Source: Leishmania mexicana MHOM/GT/2001/U1103 (lineage: Eukaryota > Euglenozoa > Kinetoplastea > Trypanosomatida > Trypanosomatidae). Taken from it: a stretch of DNA of 64,000 nt. A program made the position numbers and the translations under genes. The notes under the pieces are model-generated. The model was given only the letters and a program-made list of their open reading frames with translations. It searched no databases and had not been told where the DNA came from. Of this stretch, positions 39,053-49,800 are shown piece by piece. The DNA lies in assembly GCF_000234665.1 (NCBI RefSeq), contig NC_018320.1, positions 1 through 64,000 on the forward strand, read 5' to 3'. Position 1 is the first letter of the stretch, and every line of letters starts with the position of its first letter.

Positions 39053-40031
39053 CTCAGCCCTGTGAAATACTCCTAGGCAAAGGAGGTGTTTCAGTACGAG
39101 AGAAGGCGAGCGTTTGTTGAAGCAGCGCCGCCGGATTGGAGCGTCTGCGCTTCGCAGTGAGGGATAGCGCTTATCTCTCCACGGCAGCCCACGTGTGCCG
39201 GTGCGTTCCAAACATCACCTCCCCACCCGCCTGTGAATGTGCGTGCTTTCTTTTTCGCCTCCTCGCGTGTCAGCACGCCTGTGTTGTCGCTGGCTGTCAC
39301 TCACCCGTTGTACGCACGCGAGGCCGCCGATCACACGCGCACCGCTCGTGAGGCTGAAGTCCAGAGAGAGAAAACAAAAAAGGGGACGGACAGCAAGACG
39401 TGCTGAGGTGGATAGTGGCATGGAGACGCCAAGAGATGGTATCTCGGAGGCGCAATGCGGGGCATGAGGTGGCTTCCGAGATGGGGTTTGGATAGTCTAC
39501 GGTGTTGCCCTGACACCGTCACCGCGTTACATACAGGTCTCCTCGAGACGCACCGCTGCGCTCGAGTCACCTCCCACCCCACTCCTCCCACCAACATTCG
39601 TACAACACCCTTCTCAGCCCCCACCCCCGCGAAATGTTTAGTCTTTACCTGAAGTTGTCGCATCGAGTGTTCCTACCGGATAGAATCAGCTGAAGAAGGT
39701 GTGCGCGAGGACATAAGAGAAAGACTGCGAGCAGCACCCGCAGACATGTGTTCCACAGAGACACAAGGCTTGCCGCCCGCCAGCCTCACCCACTTCCTCG
39801 CCCTCCCCCCTCCGCCACCAGTCGCTCCATGAGTTCAGATGAACGCCAGCATGCAGGCAGCCTCGCCGATGTTGAGGGTGTGGTGATGCCAGCGAGAGGG
39901 GATGTAAAGAAAGCTGTCGCACCTGGAAACGCACGTGCACCTTTGCCGCCCCTGCAGGTGTGAAGGTCGACAGGGCGCGACGAAACCGCGCTCAGCGTCC
40001 TGTCGTCTGGGTCACGGCGCAGCTCGCTGGG

Positions 40032-40507
40032 TCACCAGCGCTTACAGTCGTGCAGCATCTCAGTGAAGACCGTACCGTGTGTGAGGGGGTACACCAGCAC
40101 TGCTGCCTGCAAAACCGAAGCTGAGCGCTGGTTTTCGATGCGCGCCCACGAACTTCGTAGAGAGAGCGTACAGAGAGCTCGCCTTTGTCCAGGTACGGTG
40201 ATGCGAATCGCTGAAGCGATACCAGTAAAGGTTGCCGTGCACCCTCCCTCCCATCCGGTTGATTGGCGACCGTGGCTGTGAATGTGGTGTGGCATCGTTG
40301 TCTGGAGCTTGGCGTACGAGTCGCGACTGCCAGCCGGCCATGTGATCTCGCCATAGCCGTGTGGATCGAGGTAGCGCGTGCTTCGGCAGAGCCTCCTCTG
40401 AACGGCGGTTGCGACGGTCTTCTGTCTCAGCAGGGTGTCAGATGCGCACTGGACAACGTTGCCCATAAACGCGAAGCAAGACGTTGGTGGTCAGCTCATC
40501 GTACGGG
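40032..40507 (-). pseudogene. Decayed Mpv17/PMP22-like gene, copy 2
   Basis: Same sequence as 37250-37725, with the same frame breaks and stops. It is the copy attached to unique upstream sequence. See the first copy for the motif evidence. The assignment is tentative. Confidence 0.38.
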
Positions 40508-40805
40508 ACTCCATCGATGCTGCACTCCCCTGACTCCGAATCCGTGTACACCGGCGATACGTCTCCACTCCGGCTGCGCGCCGGGAGACCACGCCGCCTT
40601 GTATATATACCGCTCGCAGCGTCGACGGACGACCCTCCAGCTCAGATGGGTGGTGCCCCGTCCGGTAGTACAGGTCAACCAGGAACAGTGCCGGGGTGCC
40701 CGTGTGTAGCCGTCCCATCACCACCACCGCCACACCCAATCACCTAAGGGCAATGGTGCACCTTGCACAAGAGGGGCGTGGGCCAAGAGGAGGTCGCCAA
40801 CAATC

Positions 40806-42122
40806 TGCTGCTTTAGTGAGTCACCCCTGCTGTATGGAGAAGCAAGCAAGACGCACCGCCGCAAAGTGGGACGTTCAGAGGGAAGACACGTAAACCAACG
40901 ATCTCCCCACCGCCTTTGCTGTGAATGCGGCGGCACTCATGCGATGCAGCCTAGAAGAATGCGGTGCATGGAAGCCGTACGACAGCTGCTGTGTCTGTAG
41001 GCCCTCGCGAGGGCAGAGACGAACAAATGGCCATCACAATTGCATAGCTAATCAGAGAGCCGCGGAGGGGCCGGCAGAGGTTGGGCTCTTCACGCGAGGA
41101 GCCACACGACGACAGACGACAGGGTTAGGTGCGCAGTGGGCCGAAGTGGAGAGAGCGAGTGAGATAGTGAAAGAAAAGATGGGAGCCGCATCATGTCGGC
41201 ATGCACTCACAGGGGGAGGGGGGCACCAACACCGCGAGATGTGGCGACAGTGAGAAGAGAGGAGAGCCAAAGGGCACGGTGTGCCCTGCGTGTATTCCGT
41301 GACCTTTTGCCTCTTCTCCGAGCCCCTCTTCCACCATGGAGCACCGCTCTTGAAGAGCGGAGAGGGCGCTGCGCTACACACACGCTCTGTAAGCACCTGC
41401 ATCACAAGGCGCCGGTGCGACGCCCCAACAGTCGCACGAAGAGTCATAACCAGTCACACACAGCCCAACTCGGCACACTACACATATCTTCGCCTGCCGG
41501 GCATGCCATGTGCCGTTCTGTTGATGTCTGCTGAAGTCATACTTCATGAGATGGAAAGCCCGTCGCCGTACACCTTTACAGGTGCATTACGAAGAGGAAG
41601 GGGCGACATACAGAGTCTGGCAAAAGAGGGGATACGACAGGAGACACGACACACACCCGCGCACACGCAGGGCTTGCGCGTGCGTAGGAGAGGAGGAGAG
41701 AGTGAGGAGCGCCGTCCCCCCCCCTCCCCAGCACAGACGCATACACCAAGAAACACAAAGGAACAAGTTAGATTTCAGAAACAAAGAGGCGGGACACCGT
41801 GAAAAGAGTCGCAACGGAGGGGGAGGCAAAGAATGAACGCCGGCGCGTAAACGTACCACACAGACATGCACGAACATGACGAGAGGGAGATGTGATAGAA
41901 GGGCTCCGTGGTAAGAAGAAAAGCCCCTCCCTCCCTCCCTCCCCCCTAACCCTCCACACACACAGAGACACACACAGGCTTGCTCGCGTGGGTTCATGCT
42001 TGTGTGTGTGTGTGTGGAGGGTTAGGGGGGAGGGAGGGAGGGAGGGAGGGAGGGGCTTTTCTTCTTGGTTTTTGGCATTGTTTGACTCGCCTCTTCGGTC
42101 TCCTCGTGAGGTCACAGCGATT
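40806..42122. other. Intergenic region after eIF1A
   Basis: This is the trailer of the eIF1A gene and leader of the next. It includes the long inverted repeat listed separately and CA-rich tracts. No frame on either strand has recognisable protein features. Confidence 0.5.
41913..42064. repeat. Long inverted repeat with G-rich arm
   Basis: The left arm (41913-41964) runs AAGAAGAAAAGCCCC, then CCCT repeats, CCTAACCCTCC and CA repeats. The right arm (42001-42064) is its reverse complement with two extra GGGA units. About 36 bases separate the arms. The transcript could form a stem of some 50 base pairs starting about 58 bases after the eIF1A stop codon. One arm is also a strong G-quadruplex candidate and contains a TTAGGG unit. 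Confidence 0.85.
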
Positions 42123-42629
42123 TTATAGGTTGTCGAGGGCAGCGAGGGGGTCGTCCATGATGACCTCATTACGGTCAATCGCGTTCTGGTCATCGTCGTC
42201 GTCCTGCGCGTCATCCTCGTCGTTCACAAAGATATAATCAGTGTTGCCGTTGTTATCGCGCTCCTCGGCAGACCGGAAGTCACGCGGGATGGCGTTCTCC
42301 TTCACCAGCAGACGGACCTCGGCCGGGGTGAAGCGGTGAATAATGTCGACTACGTCGTTCTCATTGAATTCGCGCTTTGCAACGAGCACTACGTCGCCCT
42401 GACCGATCCACACCTTGCGCACCATGGCGCCGCGGATGGCCCCGATGACGGTGGAACCACCAGCGAGCTGGAGCTCGAGACGGAGGTTGCCGAGCGCCTT
42501 CTTTACCTGCGCGTACTCCTCGCCCTCGTCGGGGTTGGCGTAGGTGAGGTCACGCTTCTGGTTCTGCATGTTGCCCTTTGAGTTACCAGCCTTGAAGGAC
42601 TTACCGCCCTTACCCATGTTCTTTGGCAT
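42123..42629 (-). CDS. EIF1A: Translation initiation factor eIF1A
   Basis: This 168-residue protein is eIF1A, which binds the 40S A site and helps scanning and start-codon choice. The basic N-terminus MPKNMGKGGKSFKAGNSKGN leads into the OB fold (about 28-115): LRLELQLAGGSTVIGAIRGA, then RKVWIGQGDVVLVAKREF and a helix ending in RLLVKENAIP. The acidic tail (NDEDDAQDDDDDQN) is typical. The extreme C-terminus reads MDDPLAALDNL rather than the DIDDI-type ending that contacts eIF5B in other eukaryotes, so that contact may be modified. The frame is open 17 codons further upstream, but MPKNMGKGG is the family start. A long inverted repeat follows in the trailer. Confidence 0.95.
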   Translation of the reverse strand: MPKNMGKGGKSFKAGNSKGNMQNQKRDLTYANPDEGEEYAQVKKALGNLRLELQLAGGSTVIGAIRGAMVRKVWIGQGDVVLVAKREFNENDVVDIIHRFTPAEVRLLVKENAIPRDFRSAEERDNNGNTDYIFVNDEDDAQDDDDDQNAIDRNEVIMDDPLAALDNL

Positions 42630-43823
42630 TTTGGCGAGAGAATGTTGGCGGGGGGGGGAGATCAGATACCGACAGGACAAAGGGAAGAAGCTCAGCCACG
42701 GGACGGCCGCCTCTTATTGGGGAGAAGGGAGGGGACTGGGAGATGTACGTGCAAGAGTGAGCAACAGACAATGGAGACAGACAAGAGCGGTGGCGCGTGG
42801 CGGCGTTTGTTAGCGGTGATAAAGATCAACTGCGGGGCGCACAGACACAGAGCAATGCGTTGGGCAAGAGAGATGACGATGATAATGATGATGAATGTGA
42901 GGGGGCGATAATGTCACCGTGGCACGCACCACGTATGTGTGTGTAACAGAAGGAGGGAGACGCAAAAAATGCAGCGGCAGAGAAAGTGAAGCGATGTCTG
43001 GCGCGTTGATTATAGCAGCGACGCAGTGCGAAGAGAGCAGGAGATCATCCTGTATCCATTTCCATCGCGTCCATCCAGCTACCATGGCGGCACGGCGCCA
43101 GCGCCACTCGGCCCCACCCACCCACACACACATACACACCAGCAGTAGGCAGTGTGAGCGCCGGGGGGGATACGCTCGAGGCGCATGGGCATCTTGGACA
43201 CCACATATCAACGGTACAAACGTGCTCACGCGGTCGCAGGTCGACCCGACGCACAACGCCATCCAGGGCCTGACCGCGGACAGCAGCAGCGATACATCGC
43301 ACCGACCTCCCCTCCCTCCCTCCCTACGTCGTCGACACTCCACCCTGCAACCAAGAGAAGTGGTTCGGCATTGGCAAGGATAGGGCCAGCGGAGCATCAG
43401 GTAAGTAAATTCTCGTTCAAAGCTGCGCACGGGGAAGGAGAGGACCAGGCACAAGCGGTGCGGCACCCGCGTGTCTCTTTCGCTTGTGTACAAGCGCACA
43501 TGAGCGTGCCAAGTCGTTCGTAGGCCTCTCGCTGCTCTCGCTTTCTTTTCGAGGCTGCAGGCTCAGTCTACAAGGTGGCTGCGCACCAGCGCAGCCACCG
43601 CCTCCTCCTGTCTTGATTTGCGGTCGCTGCTTGTCGGCTGCCCAAGGAGAGAACGCAGGAGGAGAGATGACAGCGCAGGAAGCGCGTTCAGTCGATGCTC
43701 CTGCTTCTAGTTGGTATTCCGCGGCGCGTGGGGTCGTCAGAGGCACTTCCGCTCTGCAGCAGCAGGTGTTCCCATGCACAGGGGCGGCTGCATAGGATGC
43801 GGGTGCAGCTGAGCAGCGTGGCG
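42630..43823. other. Intergenic region between 205-residue gene and eIF1A
   Basis: It contains a purine-rich printed-strand tract at 42720-42742 and a short G run at 42650-42660, likely splicing signals for eIF1A, plus repeat copy C. No gene is supported. Confidence 0.5.
43063..43384 (-). mobile_element. Interspersed repeat copy C, truncated SIDER-like
   Basis: It matches copy B from the CATCGCGTCCATCCAGCT segment through the GATACGCTCGAG core to the GGCAAGGATAGG point, then switches to unrelated sequence. About 190 bases of the unit are therefore missing. It carries roughly nine differences from copies A and B in the shared part, so it is the oldest copy of the set. Confidence 0.6.
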
Positions 43824-44441
43824 CTATCGCAGGTAGGAGCGGTGAGCCTCTAAGCTGTTTGTGTGCACAACCCACTTGATGTCCTCGTGCGACCACGCGA
43901 CGTTAAAAGCGTCAGCGCCCCACGGCTCCGGTGGCGATGCAGCGGCGTTGCCGTGCACTGCACCGCCTCGACCGTTCACGTCGGAAGAAGGATACGGCAG
44001 AGCTTGCGGCAACTCCTTCGCTACGAGTGGCGGCGGCAGCGCTCTTCGCTGCGGTTCACGCGCAGGTGTTTGCCTAGCGCCACCGTCACCACCACCAAAC
44101 AGATCCGCCACGTGATCTCGGTTGCCATGATGAACCGGCGGCAACGGCACGCGCCGCATCGCTTCTTGAGCTGGTCTCGACGGCGATGGCAACGGCGTTG
44201 GCGAAACCGCGCCGACGCCGCCAAACCCGGCGCCAGGGGACGGCAGCGGCTGGTGTGTGATGGGATTTACTCTCTTGCCGGCTGCGCCAGAGCCAGCAAG
44301 GGCAGCGTAGTCTCGTACTCGGGGCTGCTGCGGAGGCACCTGGATGTGGGTGTCGGGGAGCTCGCCCCAGTCATACTGGAGGGTCTCCAGGTTGTACTGG
44401 TTTGGCTTCCCGCACACCTCCTCCTTCTTCTTTAGCGGCAT
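43824..44441 (-). CDS. Hypothetical protein, 205 residues, proline-rich
   Basis: The family is unknown. The protein starts MPLKKKEEVCGKPNQYNLET and continues LQYDWGELPDTHIQVPP. A Gly/Pro/Ser-rich, probably disordered middle contains KRVNPITHQPLPSPGAG, a form of the NPITxxP motif seen in several kinetoplastid flagellar proteins. The C-terminal WGADAFNVAWSHEDIKWVVHTN is compact and looks folded. The frame extends upstream to 44831, but that part is Ser/Arg/His-rich leader. A purine-rich printed-strand tract at 44788-44813 fits a splice signal for this start. A cytoskeletal or flagellar role is a weak inference from one motif. Confidence 0.65.
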   Translation of the reverse strand: MPLKKKEEVCGKPNQYNLETLQYDWGELPDTHIQVPPQQPRVRDYAALAGSGAAGKRVNPITHQPLPSPGAGFGGVGAVSPTPLPSPSRPAQEAMRRVPLPPVHHGNRDHVADLFGGGDGGARQTPAREPQRRALPPPLVAKELPQALPYPSSDVNGRGGAVHGNAAASPPEPWGADAFNVAWSHEDIKWVVHTNSLEAHRSYLR

Positions 44442-45473
44442 CGCCCCATGCGGCTGGGCTCGAAGGAGAAGGTACAAGCCAAAGGGCCCCGAGAGTTGCG
44501 AGCGGATGGCTGCGTGCTGTGCTTGAGCGTGTGCATAGACCTGCTTGTAAGGGGCGGAGATGTGGGGAGCTGAGTGCACTCGGGCGGGACTCGAGATGCA
44601 GAAGACCACGCACCGGTGTTTGGTCACCCTGCAGACCGCTTTCCCTCCCTGTGACGCGCTGCTGCTGCCTCTTGCCACCGGTGCGCTGGCACCGCAATAA
44701 CGGTCGGTGGAAGGCTGAGAGTGGTCAAGAGACACGCACCGAATGCGTATGTGTGGGTGTGGCGATGAAGTTCGTGGAGAGTGACACAGAAGGGGAGAGA
44801 AGAGAAGAGGAGACTTCGACGGCACATCCACGAATGCGTGCCACGCTGATGCGCACGCACGCGCTGCATGCGTTCCGCTGATGGAAGAAGGACGCCGACG
44901 TGTGCGTCAGCGACAGAGAGAAATGGGGAAAGGGGTGCCACTCTTGCACCGCATAGAGTATGAGAAGCGGCTCCCCTCCATTTGTCATGTGCGGATACTC
45001 ATAGGCTTGCACTCGACTAGGGTGACAGGCTCCGCGAGAAGCGTACCGTTGTCGCCGGCAAGGGTGGGGAGGTGTACGCGCCTACACGCATCTTTACAGC
45101 CTCGCCCACCCCCACCCCCCGCGTTAGCCGCGCAGATGTGATGGCGCTCCACTCTGCATGGCACATTCCTATCGCTTGGCGCTTTCTCTCTCTGCACTGG
45201 GTTATTAGCCGAGCGAGTGGGAGACAGTGCCCACACACCTGTCAAGGCGTGAGGGGGGCAGCGCCGCGGTGCCGCATTCGGTAAGCCACCCCGCCATGTA
45301 CAACGATCCGCCACACCTCACACGCACGCAGACACGCACCTGCACCAAGGGACGCAATGAAACAGCAACCGGATATGCAACACCGTCAGTGAGGCGACTG
45401 CACGCACACAGACGCTCATTCTGTGACGCGAGAACAGAGCACGACAGGAGGAAGCGGCCGTCGTGGCACGTGC
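44442..45473. other. Intergenic region between bL17m and the 205-residue gene
   Basis: Apart from the splicing tract at 44788-44813, I see nothing that stands out. It is presumed trailer of bL17m and leader of the next gene. Confidence 0.5.
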
Positions 45474-46391
45474 TCAGTACTTCCTTTGCGGCTCAGGTCC
45501 GATCCCTGACGGAGACGAGATGCCGCCCTGTCCGCCTCCCTCGCCGGCGGTCTCGTAGGAGTCGTCGTCGAGGTCGAAATCCTCGAAGTCGCTGGTGTTG
45601 GCCAGCATCTCGTTGTGCCACTCCTCCTCCTCCTTCTCTGTCCAGAGTGGGTCCACATCGCTTGGATGCGGGACGTTGCGGACACCCCAGTAGCGCAGCT
45701 TGGCGTGCCGCAGCCGCCACCAGTGGTGAAACTCCTCCGTCTTAAACTTGCTCGCCCACCGGTCAAATGCCATCTGCATGTGCGGCGGGCGCTGAATGCC
45801 TTTTTCGGTCTCGATGATGCGCGGCGGCAGGAAGAAGCGCTCCGGCCCAGTGGTGTAGTCCTCGCCCTTGTGATTATCACTCATGTCGCGATTCTTGTAC
45901 TCCACAAAGTACATGGCAACGTTGTCGCTGCGTCGGCGCCCCTTCAGGCGCGTCATCATCGCGTATTTGGCGTTCATGTCGCGGAACCGACGTGGATACT
46001 CGTCAAAGGCCTTGTCAACCATGAGGGGGTCATGCAGAAAGTAGGCTAGCTGCTGACGCGAGTCCGTGTCACCAGCCTTGGCGAGCTCGACGACGTGGTC
46101 GGCTAGGATGCGCAATGCCGGGGCGCGCGCGCCGCCTACGATGACGTAGTCTTTGCGGATCAGCTCCGTCACCATGCGGCGCGCAATCTGCTGGCGGTGG
46201 AACGGACTACGAGCGCGAAATTTCGGCAGCTTACCGCGTTCCCAGCCGTAGTCTGCCATCAGCGGCTCGCTGGTGTCCCACGGCTTGTCTGTGACGGAGG
46301 GATTGTCGTCGACGCCGGCGAAGCGCATCCGCTTGGCATGTCCCATCACCGGCGGGGGTCGTCCGCGCAGTAGCCGAGACCAGCGGAGCAT
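45474..46391 (-). CDS. Mitochondrial large-subunit ribosomal protein bL17m
   Basis: This 305-residue protein is bL17 of the mitochondrial large ribosomal subunit. The L17 core (about residues 65-170) reads HRQQIARRMVTELIRKDYVI, then ALRILADHVVELAKAG and RRRSDNVAMYFVEYKNRDM, which match the bacterial L17 helices and strand. The N-terminus MLRWSRLLRGRPPPVMGHAK is a good import signal. The C-terminal 130 residues, rich in Trp, Arg and His and ending in an acidic and Gly-rich tail, are a kinetoplastid extension. A second in-frame Met at residue 16 is possible as a start but would lose the presequence. A purine-rich printed-strand tract at about 46673-46700 precedes it. Confidence 0.9.
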   Translation of the reverse strand: MLRWSRLLRGRPPPVMGHAKRMRFAGVDDNPSVTDKPWDTSEPLMADYGWERGKLPKFRARSPFHRQQIARRMVTELIRKDYVIVGGARAPALRILADHVVELAKAGDTDSRQQLAYFLHDPLMVDKAFDEYPRRFRDMNAKYAMMTRLKGRRRSDNVAMYFVEYKNRDMSDNHKGEDYTTGPERFFLPPRIIETEKGIQRPPHMQMAFDRWASKFKTEEFHHWWRLRHAKLRYWGVRNVPHPSDVDPLWTEKEEEEWHNEMLANTSDFEDFDLDDDSYETAGEGGGQGGISSPSGIGPEPQRKY

Positions 46392-46862
46392 CGTGAGCTA
46401 AAACGGTGCGTTGGTGCGTGTGGGTGAGTTCGGGAGAAGAGACGAGGATCGGGAGGGATGTGATGAAGGCGAGAGTCAGAGAGACGCCGACGCCGACGTG
46501 TCAGGAGAGTGAGAAGGACGACACAGCGCAGCACCATACCACCATGGGTGCTGCTCGATGGCGCACATCCTTTTTGCGTGACTTGCGCCCCCGACGCTCC
46601 ATGACGGGGCGAGGAGGGGTGCGATAGCTTCGCTCCCGGCGCGTCGTGTGAGGGGAGAGTGCGCTCCCCAATAAGGAAGAGAGAAAACGAAAACCCGAAA
46701 CGGTTGGGGCTCGTCTGCCGGCCGTGTGCAACAGCGGGACGTAATCGAAAGACACACAGACAACGCATGGCCAGTGGGAGGGGAGGGGAGGGGCTGCACA
46801 AGACATGCGCGCACGGGAAGATACGGACAGGCAGATGCGTGCAACAAGAACAAGGCCGCCTT
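46392..46862. other. Intergenic region between BLTP1-like gene and bL17m
   Basis: Purine tract 46673-46700 on the printed strand is the likely splicing signal of bL17m. The rest is the short trailer of the giant gene. No gene is seen. Confidence 0.5.
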
Positions 46863-49800
46863 CTATAAGTCGAGCCGTCTCGGTGCGGAGGCGCTAGGCA
46901 AGATCGGCGGTGGCGATTCCGTACAACCTCGTGAAACCGTACCACCAGAAGCGGCAGGTGCCACCACTGCGCTCCTGTCTTCTTCCCTGTGCGTCACGCG
47001 CTCGCTCGCCAGGTCAGAGAGGGAGTAAAGCAGTTTCTCTAGCTTGTCGCACAGTGCCGTGTGCACAACATGCGGCAGCATCTTCTCCGTTACGCCCAGC
47101 CAGTTGAGGATCACCTCTGTGTTTACAGACACGTCTCCTCCAAAGCGAAGTTGTGGGGAGAATGTAGAGCTGCGAAGGGCCTTGAGGGTTCGGAGGTCGC
47201 CGGTCGCCGCTGGCGCGGTGGGCCCGATCGTAGAGGCGGAACCGACAGCCGTCAGGCTTGCGTCCCTGGAGCGGTCGACGCCTGCGCCTGCAGCGGCGGT
47301 GGCCGGGTTGCTGCCGGAGTCGCGCCGCAGTGTGTGGCTTGATACACTGGAGCTCAGTATGGCAGTGTCCGGCCGCCCAAAGTGCTGAAAGACGGTCGCG
47401 TTCTTCTTGTCCGTGAAGGACTTGATGAGGCTGATCATCTCCTCAAAATCGCGAAACCGCGGGTTGCCCGTCCACGGGTGCGTCTGCCGCAGAGTAAGCG
47501 CGAAGCCGACCTCTGCCGAGCCGAGCACCTGCCGCGTGTAGAACTCAAAGTAGTTGACGCCTTGAAAGCCCATAACGACGACGCGCGGCGTGCCGGGCCG
47601 GTATACCTCCACGTTGTGCGACTCCATCACGAGCACCTTCTTCGCCGCGGTGTAGTCGTCGCATGGGCACTCGGCAAACGACAAGCGAGCCTTGGGGAAG
47701 CTCAGCACTACGCACCCGACGGCCGCCTCCCCCGAGGCGATTGCGCCAAGCAGCACCGTTGTCTTCTCCAGTCCGACACGCAGCTGCCCGCAAGGCACCC
47801 GCAGTAGAGCGTTACCCATAAAAGGAATGCGCGCGCGCACCCGTTGCGTGGCCACGCTCACCTCACTTCCGGACCTGCTTCGGCTTTCAGCGCTATGCTC
47901 GCACCTGGTCGGCATAGGTCTCTGCTGCCCCGTCACAACAGGGCTGACACCGCCAACAACGCCTTGAAACGCCGGGAATGGCAGCGGCGTCTCCTTCATC
48001 CGGGTCGCCGCGATGCTCCGCTGCTCCGCGACGACCGCGCTGATATTTCGCACGAAGCTGAGAAAGGCGGGCACAGTGCTCGGCGTCACCCCAAGGGTGC
48101 CGCACTGCAACATGATGTCCATGTCGGTGGTGGTGTACTCCTCCTCGCCAATGCCGTCCATCGAGTTGCCGTGGAAGGAGCCCACCTTGCATTCAAAGAT
48201 GTCCTTCAGCTGCCGCTCCTTGAAATTCACGTGCACCTGCTCCATGAGCAGTGCCTCCCGAAAGGTGCGCTGCTCAGGCGACCGCACGAACCCCTCCGTG
48301 TCGTCCGAGTTCTGGGCCACAAAGGCCTTGGCCATGACGTCGCCGATCATCATGCCACCCGACAAGACACCCTCGGAACGGATGGATGTGTTCGAGATGC
48401 GCCCGAGGAGCAGGCTCACAGTGCACCCGTTCGCGCGCTTGGCATACTCAGCCACCACGTTGGCCGAACCGATCGTGAAGCTGTGCGTGCTGCCAGAGCC
48501 GAGATCAAAGAAACATACCGCGCGGGAGAGTCCGAGGTAGATCAGGGTGCGGTGGTCTGTGGCCATCCTGACCCTGTTCTGGAAGGCCGTCGTGGTCTTC
48601 GCCACCTGACGAGCCCATCCTGCATCTCCAGCCTGCTTAGAGATCTGGTTGACGATTGCGCGTCGCTCGAAGAGACGACGCGCCGTTTCCAGCGTCTCTG
48701 ACGCCGTGATGGACCACAGCTTGACGACCAAGAAGAGCTGCGACATGTGCTGCAGCCGAGCCGTCAGATTCGGCTCGCTGCCCTCGACGTTGAAGGGAAG
48801 GTATACACTAACAGAGTCCACCACGCCGATGTGGCCGCTGCGGCGGCTGATGGCCAGCACCGCCTCTGGCAACGTCACTTCCAGCGACTTCACTTCGAGC
48901 TTTGTCTGGCACTCCGCCCGCACACTGCGCATCGTCACGACAAGTGAGGTGTCAGGAAACTTGTTGACGAAGCGCTCGTTCGGGTCAGGACGCTGGAAGT
49001 ACTTGAAGACGAAGTTGACCGTGCCGCCCTGGTCAAGATACAGCATGAAGTGCGTGGAGGCCACCGGCTCCGAGTTGAAGATCAGGCGAAGGTCGCTGAT
49101 GCTCAAGTGCACAGCAACGATACCGCGTGACTTGGTGTGCCCCACAGCAACCACAGCGCTGCCGAGGAAGTTCTTTGCTCCGGTGCTGCCGCCGCTCTCG
49201 CCGAGCGGCGGCCACGTGTGCGCCGACGGCTCGGTGCGCCGAGCCCACGCAGTGTTGCCCAAACGCACCTGCGAGAGCACCGACTCGTACGCTCGCGGCA
49301 TTGGAACGAGCACCTCCACCAGAGGGCAGTGCAGTGGCACGCGCAGCTGCGGTACGTCAGCCTCCATGCTCTGCACAAACGCGAGGATCTTCTGGTTGTG
49401 CTCCACTCGGTTCTGTTCATCGGTGCGAGCACACATCTCCACCTCCTGCGCCAGCGCTGTGATGGACGGGCTCAGCTCGATGGTCCCGGCCCGCACCTCG
49501 ACTCGCACCACATCCACGTCGTCAGGCGTTTCGCATCTGCCCCGCCGCATAATAGCTCGCAAGGTTACGCCGGGCAGCGGAACGGACATGATGAGGAACC
49601 GCTCGTCCGAGTAAAAGTCGATGCCGTCGCCGCTCTCGCTCCGGGGAGGGTTCTGGTTGCTTCTGGTCACATTGGCACCCTTGGCAGTCGCACTGGCGAC
49701 CGCCCGCGCATCCCGCACCGCCCGCATGCGGTTGTTCTGCGAAGACGGGGTCTCGAAGCTGACGCACCGACGTGCCGCCGGCGACGAGGTGGTCCGCAGT

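Larger units (their letters stand above)
38126..40805. repeat. Duplicated block, copy 2 (right of the gap)
   Basis: This is the second occurrence of 35344-38023 at an offset of 2782 bases. It starts at the first base after the gap and continues past the end of copy 1 into unique sequence from 40806, so this side gives the true downstream context. Confidence 0.9.

Noticed and set aside
41587..41997. Minus-strand frame of 136 codons and its plus-strand counterpart near 41892-42128
   Set aside because: Both simply translate the two arms of the inverted repeat and the CA tracts (Cys-Val and Gly-Arg-Glu runs).
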